In this document: positions 1 through 8,543 of the stretch, in pieces
How positions within the stretch are numbered: position 1 is the first letter of the stretch
Layout of the letters: each line of letters starts with the position of its first letter
Assembly (NCBI RefSeq): GCF_000159015.1
Contig: NZ_DS999546.1
Location: forward strand, 26,023 to 90,022
Length of the DNA: 64,000 bases
DNA from: Gleimia coleocanis DSM 15436
Lineage (GTDB): Bacteria > Actinomycetota > Actinomycetes > Actinomycetales > Actinomycetaceae
Direction: 5' to 3'
Program-made: the position numbers and the translations under genes
The notes under the pieces: model-generated
What the model was told of the DNA's origin: nothing
What the model saw: the letters and a program-made list of their open reading frames with translations, nothing else
The model's database searches: none

Positions 1-152
1 AGAACGAAGCATTAGAACAGCAGTTGCAGGTTGTTTCATCTCCTGCCACTCTGGAAGAGAATGCAAAACGCCTGGGAATGGTACCAGCCCCGGATGCGTT
101 GTTCATCAGTATCAAAAAGAACTCTATCCAGAAGAACTTGAGCGACTTCTAA
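1..152 (+). CDS. C-terminal end of an FtsL/DivIC-like cell-division protein (partial)
   Basis: The last 49 codons of a gene that enters from the left edge, read in frame from base 3 and ending in TAA at 150-152. The visible part contains the segment PATLEENAKRLGMVPA, which resembles the end of the periplasmic coiled coil of FtsL/DivIC-type septum proteins, where an LE..A..LGM pattern follows the leucine zipper. It lies 22 bases before ftsI, exactly where ftsL stands in actinobacterial dcw clusters. The N-terminal half and membrane segment are outside the window, so the name rests on position and this short motif. Confidence 0.6.
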   Translation, partial: NEALEQQLQVVSSPATLEENAKRLGMVPAPDALFISIKKNSIQKNLSDF

Positions 153-174
153 TTCAACTGCTGAAAGGGCTGAA

Positions 175-1932
175 ATGGCACCTCAAACGCTTGTACAGGG
201 TAATCGTTCACTCAAATTCATCTGGGGAGCCTTCGTCACCGCACTGGCACTAATTTCACTATCACTGGTTAACATCCAGCTTATTCGAGGTTCAGAACTA
301 GCTGCCGAAGCCGCTTCTATACGCACCTTCACGAACACCCTGCACGCCAAGCGCGGTGACATTGTAGATGCTAAAGGAACCGTTTTAGCAACTACCGTGC
401 AGACCTACGATATCGCCGTTAACCAGCAGAAAATCAAACTGGCTACCGTCACCATCACCGATGAAAAAGGTGAAGTAGTTGAAGTTAAAAAAGGTATGTC
501 CGCCGTAGCTGAACACCTAGCTCCACTTCTAGGAAAAAACGAAGCAGAGCTAGGTGGGCAGCTGATTGGCGACTCTACCTACCATTACTTAGCACGTAAA
601 GTTCCGGTAGAAACCTGGCGTAAGATTCGCGCCCTCAAAATCTATGGCATTGAATGGGAAGAATCCTTCCAACGCCTTTATCCATCTAAATCCGTAGCCG
701 CTACCGTAATTGGTTCAATTGATGCTGAAGGAGTAGGTAACTCCGGGATTGAACTCACCCAAGAAGACCTTTTAAAAGGTAAAGACGGTAGTATCACCAA
801 TGAGTACTCTCCGCAGGGTGAAGTACTTCCCGGTGGTAAAAATGAGTACCAGAGCCCACAAAACGGGCAAACCGTACACCTTACCATTGACGTTGACTTA
901 CAACACCGGATTGAAGAGTACCTTAACGCATTAGCAAAACAGCATAATGCACAAGCCGCTTCCGTAGTTATCACAGAAGTTAAGACGGGGAATATTTTAG
1001 TGTTGGCGGATGCCTACAACCGTCCGATTAATAACCAACCACAAACCTCTAAAGCCATCCAATATGCGGCAGAACCAGGCTCCGTTGGCAAGGTCTATAC
1101 CATGGCATCCGGTCTTGAAAAAGGTGTGATTACTCCGCTTACTCCAGTTCCCGTGCCTGACACTCTTACTGTGTCCAACGGACAAAGCTTTAAAGATGCT
1201 GACCCACACGGCTACCAGATTCTTACCGCTGCTGGGGTGCTAGCAAACTCCTCTAATACCGGTACGATCTTTATCGGAGAGAAAGTAAAACCAGATGACC
1301 GCTGGGATTTGCAGAAGCGCTTAGGCTTAGGGAAACCCACCAATATCGGCCTGCCCGGTGAAACAGCGGGTACTCTACCAGCACCCGATAAATGGGACGG
1401 TCGCCAAAAATACGTAAATATGTTTGGACAAGCCTACTCGGTGAATCAGCTGCAGCTAGTGAACTCTTTTGCCACTATTGGTAACGGTGGAGCTTATCTG
1501 CCGCTACGCCTGATTGACGGCTACACGTTACCAGATGGCACCTACCAAAAAGCGCCGCTGGAAAAAGCTGAACGTGCTCTCAGCCCAGAAGTTTCTACAG
1601 AACTTCTTAAAATGATGGAAACCGTTTCCGCATCAGGCTCAGGCAAACACTTCCAAGTACCCGGCTACCGAACTGCCTTAAAGACAGGTACTGCAGAAGT
1701 TATCGAAAACGGCGTTTATGTCGGTAACTCGCTAAATATTGTCGGAGTGGTGCCAACTCAGGATCCGCAGCTGGCAATCTCAGTGCATATGTATCGTCCA
1801 AGTACTAATAACTACGCTTCCATTCTGTTAGCAGACTTGTTTAAACAGGTTGTGACTGATGCGGTCCGCGCCCGTAATATTCCGGCTTCTGATGTTCCTC
1901 CGCAGCCTTATCCTGTGGTAGCTGGCGGATAG
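175..1932 (+). CDS. ftsI: Septal peptidoglycan transpeptidase FtsI (class B PBP, PBP3)
   Basis: 585 aa. One membrane anchor lies at about residues 13-36 after a short cytoplasmic start, followed by the AKRGDIVD dimerisation-domain motif of class B penicillin-binding proteins near residue 59. The transpeptidase motifs are present in order: SVGK with the acylated Ser303, SSN at 359-361, and KTG at 503-505. The enzyme cross-links septal peptidoglycan outside the membrane together with FtsW, which lies downstream. In other actinobacteria ftsI is followed directly by murE. Here 158 bases without a gene follow, and then murF. Length and motifs are normal for the family. Confidence 0.95.
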   Translation: MAPQTLVQGNRSLKFIWGAFVTALALISLSLVNIQLIRGSELAAEAASIRTFTNTLHAKRGDIVDAKGTVLATTVQTYDIAVNQQKIKLATVTITDEKGEVVEVKKGMSAVAEHLAPLLGKNEAELGGQLIGDSTYHYLARKVPVETWRKIRALKIYGIEWEESFQRLYPSKSVAATVIGSIDAEGVGNSGIELTQEDLLKGKDGSITNEYSPQGEVLPGGKNEYQSPQNGQTVHLTIDVDLQHRIEEYLNALAKQHNAQAASVVITEVKTGNILVLADAYNRPINNQPQTSKAIQYAAEPGSVGKVYTMASGLEKGVITPLTPVPVPDTLTVSNGQSFKDADPHGYQILTAAGVLANSSNTGTIFIGEKVKPDDRWDLQKRLGLGKPTNIGLPGETAGTLPAPDKWDGRQKYVNMFGQAYSVNQLQLVNSFATIGNGGAYLPLRLIDGYTLPDGTYQKAPLEKAERALSPEVSTELLKMMETVSASGSGKHFQVPGYRTALKTGTAEVIENGVYVGNSLNIVGVVPTQDPQLAISVHMYRPSTNNYASILLADLFKQVVTDAVRARNIPASDVPPQPYPVVAGG

Positions 1933-2090
1933 TAGGATCCTAAAACTGGTACCAGGGAAGTTATGTAGCCAAGTAAACAAGAAAAGCGCAGACAGATTCA
2001 TAAGAAAACGCTTTAAATATGGGAAGATTGTAAAGCATCAAAATGCGAGCAAACTGAGTTTCCCAGCGGAAAAGCAGAGGAGAACAAAGC

Positions 2091-3473
2091 ATGAACTATC
2101 AGGCGTCGTGGATTGCTCAAGCAGTTAACGGAAAACTGCTGGGCGCAGACGTAGTGGTCTCAGGAAGTGTGGAAACTGATTCCCGAGAATGTGGTTCCGG
2201 TTCCCTCTACGTTGCTCGCGTAGGTGAAGCAACTGATGGACATAATTTCATTGACTCCGCTATTGCCAACGGCGCGGTGTGTGCAATCGTTACAAACCCA
2301 AGCATTGGTAATCCAGAACATACGCGTATCCTGGTTGAAGATGCGACCTATGCGTTGGGACTTTTAGCTAAAGTCCATATTGAGCGTTTGCGTGCTACTG
2401 GAGATTTGCGAATCGTGGGTATTACCGGTTCGGTTGGCAAAACCACTACTAAGGATTTAACTGCTGGGATTCTGGCAAAGTTTGCGCCCACCGTCGCTCC
2501 TGTAGCATCCTTTAACAACGAAGTCGGAATGCCACTAACTGCCTTGAAAGCTGATGAAAACACCCGTTACCTGGTATTGGAAATGGGAGCTTCCGGGATC
2601 GGGCATTTGGAATACTTGACTGGGCTGGTGAGCCCAGATTTAGGCGTGGAATTATCCGTAGGGCGGGCACACCTGGGCGGTTTCGGCTCCGTAGCAGGCT
2701 TGGCGCGTGCAAAAGCAGAATTAGTCGAGGGCGTTAAAGAAAACGGCTTAGTTATTCTGAACCTTGACGACCCTAATGTAGCGGCAATGGAAACAGTTGC
2801 ACATACACCGGTGGTTTATTTCTCCGCCCTCGGGAATGAAAAAGCAGATATCTACGCACGCAACGTAACTCTTGATGAATTCTCCCATGCCAGCTTCGAG
2901 GCAGTAACCACTGGTGAAGTTATTCCGGTCCACCTGGGGCTGGTAGGAGCCCACCAGGTGAATAATGCTCTGGCAGCAATCAGTATCTGCCAAGGATTTG
3001 GACTGGAACTGCCTGAAATCGTCGCGGCTCTAAACGGAATGAAAGCAGCCAGCCCCCACCGTATGTCCATCGTTGAATCTCGGGGCGCAACTTTCATTGA
3101 TGACTCTTACAACGCGAACCCAGATTCAATGAAAGCTGGACTTGCAGTACTCGCAAAACAAGGGGAGCATGCTAACCAGCGAATCGCAGTGCTAGGCGAA
3201 ATGATGGAGTTGGGAGAAACCTCCGCACAACTACACCAAGAAGTTGGTGAAATGGTAGTAGCTACCCAGGTGGATTTGCTAATCACTCTTGGAGAAGGCG
3301 CTAAAGAAATCGCTGTTCCACTGACGGAAAAAACCACGCACTTCCATGCTGGAAGTGTTGCAGAAGCAGTTAAACTGCTAGAAGAAAAAGTCGTTGCCGG
3401 CGATGTCGTTTTCCTCAAAGGATCAAACGGCTCAGGCGTATGGAAAGTTGCGGACAAGTTCGTAGCTGAGTGA
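2091..3473 (+). CDS. murF: UDP-MurNAc-tripeptide:D-Ala-D-Ala ligase MurF
   Basis: 460 aa. It adds D-Ala-D-Ala to UDP-MurNAc-tripeptide, the last cytoplasmic step of the stem peptide. The Mur-ligase P-loop GSVGKTTT begins at residue 113, the LEMGAS segment of the central domain follows, and the C-terminal domain carries IDDSYNANPDSM, which is typical of MurF. The ATG is preceded by AGAGGAG. It starts after a 158-base gap following ftsI, which may hold its own promoter. The next gene, mraY, starts 39 bases downstream behind a perfect hairpin. The MurF-specific motifs exclude a misnamed MurE. Confidence 0.95.
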   Translation: MNYQASWIAQAVNGKLLGADVVVSGSVETDSRECGSGSLYVARVGEATDGHNFIDSAIANGAVCAIVTNPSIGNPEHTRILVEDATYALGLLAKVHIERLRATGDLRIVGITGSVGKTTTKDLTAGILAKFAPTVAPVASFNNEVGMPLTALKADENTRYLVLEMGASGIGHLEYLTGLVSPDLGVELSVGRAHLGGFGSVAGLARAKAELVEGVKENGLVILNLDDPNVAAMETVAHTPVVYFSALGNEKADIYARNVTLDEFSHASFEAVTTGEVIPVHLGLVGAHQVNNALAAISICQGFGLELPEIVAALNGMKAASPHRMSIVESRGATFIDDSYNANPDSMKAGLAVLAKQGEHANQRIAVLGEMMELGETSAQLHQEVGEMVVATQVDLLITLGEGAKEIAVPLTEKTTHFHAGSVAEAVKLLEEKVVAGDVVFLKGSNGSGVWKVADKFVAE

Positions 3474-3474
3474 G

Positions 3475-3499
3475 CTATTTTGTAGGAAAGACAAAATAG
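3475..3499 (+). promoter_or_regulatory. Perfect 9-bp hairpin in the murF-mraY gap
   Basis: CTATTTTGT at 3475-3483 pairs fully with ACAAAATAG at 3491-3499 around the 7-nt loop AGGAAAG. The 3' arm runs straight into the mraY Shine-Dalgarno sequence AGGAGAGG at about 3498-3505. There is no T-run, so it is not a classical terminator. It could tune mraY translation or be a dimeric protein site. Function is inferred only. Confidence 0.5.
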
Positions 3500-3512
3500 G
3501 AGAGGAAAGACA

Positions 3513-4598
3513 GTGCTAGCTCTGGTAATCGGAACCGCAGTATCGCTGGTAGTGACCTTATTCGGTACAAAGCTACTAATCAGCATCCTGATTAAACGGC
3601 AGTACGGGCAGTTCATCCGCCAAGACGGTCCAACTGCACACCACGTTAAACGCGGTACCCCCACCATGGGTGGGATTGTCATCATCCTCGCTAGTGTAAT
3701 CGGCTGGCTGGTTGGTCACCTGGCCATCGGCCAACTCCCAGATTACTCTTCAACACTGTTAATGTTCCTATTCGTCGGTACTGGCGCGGTAGGATTTGCA
3801 GACGACTTTATCAAAATCAGCCGGCAGCGTTCGCTGGGATTGAGCCCGCGCGCAAAAATCATCGGACAGCTGGCAGTCGGCACTATTTTCGCAGTGGCTG
3901 CGCTGTCGTTCCCAAATAAGCAGGGACTTACCCCAGCTTCCACAGCGGTATCGATCATTCGTGATACCTCTTTTGATTTTGCTATTGCAGGCGTCGGTGT
4001 GGGCGTAGTTTTATTCGTAATCTGGGCTAACTTTATGGTTTCTGCTTGGTCAAATGCCGTGAATCTCACCGATGGATTAGACGGTTTAGCTACTGGCGCA
4101 TCCATGGTTACATTTGCGGGTTACACGTTGGTAAGCCTCTGGCAGTTCTATCAAAGCTGTACCCATCCAGAAGCTTTAGTAACCATCTGTTATAACGTGC
4201 GTGACCCATTTGGTCTGGCGGTAGCTTCTGCCGCTATTGTCGGGGCCTGCTTTGGCTTCCTCTGGTGGAATGCTGCTCCAGCACAGATTTTCATGGGGGA
4301 TACCGGCGCGCTGGCTCTCGGTGGTGCCCTGGCAGGTCTGTCCATCCTGACACGTACCGAATTCCTAGGTATTATTATTGGCGGCCTGTTCGTAGTCATC
4401 CTCATGTCTGACGTAATTCAGATTGGGGTATTCAAACTTACCCGCAAACGTGTATTCCGCATGGCTCCACTGCATCACCACTTTGAACTTAAAGGCTGGC
4501 AAGAAATCACCATCGTAATCCGCTTTTGGATTATCGCAGGTCTTTTTGCAATCGCAGGCGTCTCACTCTTCTATGGGGAATGGGTATATAAGCTATGA
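3513..4598 (+). CDS. mraY: Phospho-MurNAc-pentapeptide transferase MraY
   Basis: 361 aa, polytopic membrane protein with about ten hydrophobic segments. It transfers phospho-MurNAc-pentapeptide from UDP to undecaprenyl phosphate to make lipid I. Family signatures are the early GTPTMGG loop, the acidic FADDFIK segment, NAVNLTDGLDGLA, and the histidine-rich MAPLHHHFE near the C-terminus. The start is GTG with AGGAGAGG upstream. The end overlaps murD by four bases (ATGA), which suggests translational coupling. Confidence 0.96.
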   Translation: MLALVIGTAVSLVVTLFGTKLLISILIKRQYGQFIRQDGPTAHHVKRGTPTMGGIVIILASVIGWLVGHLAIGQLPDYSSTLLMFLFVGTGAVGFADDFIKISRQRSLGLSPRAKIIGQLAVGTIFAVAALSFPNKQGLTPASTAVSIIRDTSFDFAIAGVGVGVVLFVIWANFMVSAWSNAVNLTDGLDGLATGASMVTFAGYTLVSLWQFYQSCTHPEALVTICYNVRDPFGLAVASAAIVGACFGFLWWNAAPAQIFMGDTGALALGGALAGLSILTRTEFLGIIIGGLFVVILMSDVIQIGVFKLTRKRVFRMAPLHHHFELKGWQEITIVIRFWIIAGLFAIAGVSLFYGEWVYKL

Positions 4599-6079
4599 GC
4601 ATCACAACTCCACTAACAGCACATGACTGGACTAATTTAACCTGCGGGGTCTTTGGCTTAGGCAAAAGTGGGTTAGCCGCAGTAGAAGCCCTTTTAGAAT
4701 TTGGCGCCGACGTTAAAGTCTATGACTCACGCTCAGCAGAGCAACTCGCTAATGTAGTCAGTGAACTAGGTGAATCTGTTTCCTGGCACTTGGAAAACAG
4801 CGGTTTAGATAATCTAGCTAGCCTTGATTTAGCCGTCGTTTCCCCCGGAATCCCTCCACATTCGGCTAGTTTCAGCGGTTTAACCGCAGCTAATGTGCCG
4901 GTCTGGAGTGAAGTTGAACTAGCCTGGCAAATCCAGCACACTCTGGGGAAAGATATTAAATGGCTTGCCATTACTGGCACTAACGGCAAAACCACTACCG
5001 TTGGACTAGTTGGCTCCATCTTGGAAGCAGCAGGCGCAAAATACGCTGTGGTTGGAAACGTTGGGGAACCAATCGTTACCACCGTCCTCAAAGCAGACGT
5101 TGAAGTTCTTGCCGTGGAACTCTCAAGCTTCCAGCTTGAAACCACGCATACGCTTTCCCCCTTGGCAGCGGTTTGTCTAAATGTTGATGCCGACCACCTG
5201 GACTGGCATGGCAGCGTTGAAAACTACCGGGATGCGAAAGCCCGCATCTACGAAAACACCCAAGTTGGTTGTGTCTACGATGTCACTGACCGAACTGTTG
5301 AAAATATGGTTGCAGGAGCAGAAGTTATCGAGGGCGCTCGCGCAATCGGTTACACTTTAGGTTCCCCAGCTCCATCACAAATCGGACTTGTTGAAAAGCT
5401 ACTGGTAGACCGAGCTTTCGTGGAAAACCGCCACCATCAGGCGGAAGCAGTCGCGGAAATCAGCGACATTTTTGGCTTCGCCTCTGAACATCCATCCATC
5501 GCCCTCGTGAAAGATACTTTAGCTGCCATCGCACTTACGCGCGCCTACGGGGTAAGTGGGGAAGCAGTAGCAGCCGGTCTACGGAACTTCAAATCCGCTA
5601 AGCACCGTCGTGCGGTTATTGGGAAAACGGCCGACGTCGTATGGATTGACGACTCCAAAGCCACCAACACCCACGCGGCCAAAGCCTCCCTGGCAGGTTT
5701 CCCACCCCAAAGCGTTGTTTGGATTGCCGGGGGCGATACTAAAGGACAGGAACTGCATAGCCTGGTCGCAGATATTAAAGACTGTCTGCGAGGCGTCGTT
5801 GTAATCGGTGCCGACCCAACCCCAGTTGTCGAAGCCCTACAAACAAATGCCGCAGAGATTCCATACGTAGTAGTAGACGGTCACGAAGACATGATGTTCT
5901 CTGTCGTGAATGAAGCAGTTGCACTATCTCTACCAGGTAACACCGTGGTACTCGCACCCGCCTGTGCATCCTGGGACCAGTTCGAAAATTACGGTCAGCG
6001 TGGGGATCTTTTCGCTGAAGCCGTCGGACGCCTAGATGAGGCCTGGCAACAACAGTACGGGCAGGGAGTAGGAAAGTGA
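4595..6079 (+). CDS. murD: UDP-MurNAc-L-alanine:D-glutamate ligase MurD
   Basis: 494 aa. It adds D-Glu to UDP-MurNAc-L-Ala in the cytoplasm. An N-terminal nucleotide-binding fold (GVFGLGKSG) is followed by the Mur-ligase ATP site GTNGKTTT at residues 128-135, the VELSSFQLE segment, LNVDADHLDWHG, and the C-terminal substrate motif IDDSKATN. It overlaps mraY by four bases and ftsW by four bases (GTGA), so three consecutive steps are made from one coupled message. Confidence 0.95.
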   Translation: MSITTPLTAHDWTNLTCGVFGLGKSGLAAVEALLEFGADVKVYDSRSAEQLANVVSELGESVSWHLENSGLDNLASLDLAVVSPGIPPHSASFSGLTAANVPVWSEVELAWQIQHTLGKDIKWLAITGTNGKTTTVGLVGSILEAAGAKYAVVGNVGEPIVTTVLKADVEVLAVELSSFQLETTHTLSPLAAVCLNVDADHLDWHGSVENYRDAKARIYENTQVGCVYDVTDRTVENMVAGAEVIEGARAIGYTLGSPAPSQIGLVEKLLVDRAFVENRHHQAEAVAEISDIFGFASEHPSIALVKDTLAAIALTRAYGVSGEAVAAGLRNFKSAKHRRAVIGKTADVVWIDDSKATNTHAAKASLAGFPPQSVVWIAGGDTKGQELHSLVADIKDCLRGVVVIGADPTPVVEALQTNAAEIPYVVVDGHEDMMFSVVNEAVALSLPGNTVVLAPACASWDQFENYGQRGDLFAEAVGRLDEAWQQQYGQGVGK

Positions 6080-7311
6080 CTTTCCTAGAAACCGCACAGA
6101 GGAAACTTAAACAGCTGGCGAAGCGGGTTCCGAAAATCAAACTTGATTTAGACCCAAACCCCTCAGCTGTCACTATCTACTACATTATTCTGATAGCTTC
6201 CTTTGTGCTTATCGCTGCGGGTCTGATTATGGTATTTTCAGCCTCCACGATTCGCGCTATCAGCGCAGGTGAAAGTCCTTACGCAGCCTATCTAAAGAAC
6301 CTCGGGATTATGATTATCGGGGTACTGCTGATGATTTTTGTTTCCCGTATTTCGGTGACTTGGCTTAAAAAAAGTGCTGTACTGTTACTGGGAATAAGTC
6401 TAACGTTGCAGTCTCTAATCTTTACAGGATTAGCAGTTTCTGAAGGTGGCAACACTAACTGGGTGAAAATTCCAGGCGTTCCCTTCCTCTTTCAGCCATC
6501 TGAAACTTTGAAACTTACCCTGGCGGTCTACCTGGCCTGGGCATTTTCCACCCAGTTGAAAAATCGGCGTGATTTAAAGGCCCTGGGCTTGTGGATCGGC
6601 TTACCGGTAGTGGCATCCCTAGCCATGATCATGTGGGGGTCTGACTTAGGCACTACCATGATTATTGCTACAATGGTGTTGGGAATGCTGATGGTTGCCG
6701 GTATCCCATCAAAATACTACGTTTATACGGGGGCAACAGCAGTTTTCCTCGTAACGTTGGCAGTTGCATCTAAACCATCGCGATTGGAACGTATCATCTC
6801 AGTTATTCCGGGTCAGGGACCAGAGCGAAATCTGGCTGCCCCGGAACAGATTGACCACGCCCTTTGGGCACTTGGTAGCGGTGGTTTAAGTGGCGTTGGT
6901 CCAGGTGCTTCCAAAGAAAAATGGAACTACTTGGCAGCAGCTCACACGGACTTCATATTTGCTGTACTTGGGGAAGAATTAGGATTCTTCGGGGCAATTA
7001 GTATTATTTTAGCTTTCGCTTGCCTGCTCTATGGAATCTACCGTTTAGCTCTTTCCCAGACGACTGTGTTTGAACGTCTGGTTGTAACCGGTATGTTTTC
7101 GTGGATTGGTGCCCAGACTTTGGTTAATCTTGGTGCGGTTGTAAATCTAACTCCTATTATTGGTGTGCCATTACCACTGATTTCAACTGGTGGTACAGCT
7201 TTCTTAGCGACTACTTTTTGCTTAGGGGTAGTCCTTAGCATTGCCCGACAGAACGTGGGTGATGGACATAGTTTCGGTATCCGTGGAATCTTCCGTAGCT
7301 TCCTAAGTTAG
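6076..7311 (+). CDS. ftsW: Septal SEDS-family glycosyltransferase FtsW
   Basis: 411 aa, multi-pass membrane protein of the FtsW/RodA/SpoVE family, which polymerises lipid II at the septum together with FtsI. The N-terminal cytoplasmic tail of about 30 residues is basic. The hydrophobic core carries the FQPSE segment and the large extracellular loop with GSGGLSGVGPGASKEKW and HTDFIFAVLGEELGF. The C-terminal signature is PLPLISTGGTAFLATT. Position between murD and murG argues for FtsW rather than RodA. The start is GTG inside the murD stop overlap. Confidence 0.94.
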   Translation: MTFLETAQRKLKQLAKRVPKIKLDLDPNPSAVTIYYIILIASFVLIAAGLIMVFSASTIRAISAGESPYAAYLKNLGIMIIGVLLMIFVSRISVTWLKKSAVLLLGISLTLQSLIFTGLAVSEGGNTNWVKIPGVPFLFQPSETLKLTLAVYLAWAFSTQLKNRRDLKALGLWIGLPVVASLAMIMWGSDLGTTMIIATMVLGMLMVAGIPSKYYVYTGATAVFLVTLAVASKPSRLERIISVIPGQGPERNLAAPEQIDHALWALGSGGLSGVGPGASKEKWNYLAAAHTDFIFAVLGEELGFFGAISIILAFACLLYGIYRLALSQTTVFERLVVTGMFSWIGAQTLVNLGAVVNLTPIIGVPLPLISTGGTAFLATTFCLGVVLSIARQNVGDGHSFGIRGIFRSFLS

Positions 7312-7401
7312 TTAAAGAAGCCAGGCTAGCTAAAGAAACCCATTGAGAAGCGGTAGACTTAAAAGGTTAAGGTACTAATCACCTTTCAGAAAGAGGAATA
7401 C

Positions 7402-8541
7402 ATGACTTCTCAGATGGAACCTAAGAAAGTTCTTTTAGCAGGCGGTGGCTCCGCCGGGCACGTGAATCCTCTTTTAGCCGTAGGGAAAAAACTACGTGAG
7501 CGTGGCATTCACGCGGAAGCCTTGGGAACTTCATACGGGTTGGAAAAGGATCTAGTTCCGGGAGCTGACTTTACTTTACACACGATTGATAAAGTACCTG
7601 CACCTCGGCGTATTAACGGTGATTTAGTCCGATTTTTACCGCGCTTGCGTAAGGTTTATAAGCAGACTAAACAGATTATTAAGACTGGCGATTTCGACGC
7701 TGTGGTCGGCTTTGGGGGCTATGTTTCCGCACCTGCCTACTTGGCTGCCCGTAGTCTGGGGCTACCGGTTATTATCCACGAACAGAACATGCATCCCGGA
7801 ATGGCTAATAAGCTAGGAGCAGGTTGGGCTAAACTGGTGGGCATCACTTTTGCTGATACTCCGCTACGTGCTAAAACTGGTGAAACTAAGCATGTGGGCT
7901 TACCACTACGTCCAGAGGTTGAAGATTTAGCAGGAAAATTAGCTGACCCAGCTGGGAAACAGAAATTACGCGTGAAGGTAGCTGCAGAGCTTGGATTTGA
8001 TCCTGAGAAGACAACGGTTTTAGTTACCGGAGGTTCTTTAGGGGCTGTTAAGCTGAATCGGGTTTTAGCTGAAGCTGCCGGGTTGTTCCCTGAGACGGTG
8101 CAGGTGTTGCACTTAACTGGTAAGGGTAAATCCGCAGCAGTTATGGAAATCTTAGAGCAACAGAAGTGTGTTTCTACCTGGCAGGTACATGAGTATTTTG
8201 TTGATATGACGGCAGCTTTTGCTATGGCAGATTTTGTGATTTGTCGTTCCGGTGCAGGAATTGTTGCAGAGCTTACGGCTTTGGGAATCCCTGCTTTGTA
8301 TGTGCCACTTCCAATTGGTAATGGTGAGCAGAAGCTAAACGCTCAAGCAGTGGTTGCTGCTGGGGGTGCTCTTTTAGTAGAGGACGCGGTTTTAAACATG
8401 GATACGATTAAGCACCAGGTTCTGCCGTTTTTAGAAAACCCCGTACAGCTGGCTGAAATGGGACGTGTAAGCAAAGAGTATGGGCGTTTAGATGCTGCTG
8501 ACACAATGGCTGAGTTAGTTAAAGAAATTATCGGAGCATAA
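7402..8541 (+). CDS. murG: Lipid II synthase MurG (GlcNAc transferase)
   Basis: 379 aa GT-B glycosyltransferase that adds GlcNAc to lipid I on the inner membrane face. The N-terminal glycine-rich loop AGGGSAGHVNPLLA and the segment GFGGYVSAPAYLAA are diagnostic. The C-terminal domain has TGGSLGAVKLN and the donor-binding stretch CRSGAGIVAELTALGIPALY followed by a conserved proline and asparagine-rich loop. ATG at 7402 follows AAAGAGG. A 90-base gap without a gene separates it from ftsW. The stop lies three bases before murC. Confidence 0.95.
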   Translation: MTSQMEPKKVLLAGGGSAGHVNPLLAVGKKLRERGIHAEALGTSYGLEKDLVPGADFTLHTIDKVPAPRRINGDLVRFLPRLRKVYKQTKQIIKTGDFDAVVGFGGYVSAPAYLAARSLGLPVIIHEQNMHPGMANKLGAGWAKLVGITFADTPLRAKTGETKHVGLPLRPEVEDLAGKLADPAGKQKLRVKVAAELGFDPEKTTVLVTGGSLGAVKLNRVLAEAAGLFPETVQVLHLTGKGKSAAVMEILEQQKCVSTWQVHEYFVDMTAAFAMADFVICRSGAGIVAELTALGIPALYVPLPIGNGEQKLNAQAVVAAGGALLVEDAVLNMDTIKHQVLPFLENPVQLAEMGRVSKEYGRLDAADTMAELVKEIIGA

Positions 8542-8543
8542 TC

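Noticed and set aside
3107..3685. A 192-codon minus-strand frame across the murF-mraY junction
   Set aside because: It is antisense to two certain genes, spans their gap and has no recognisable domain.
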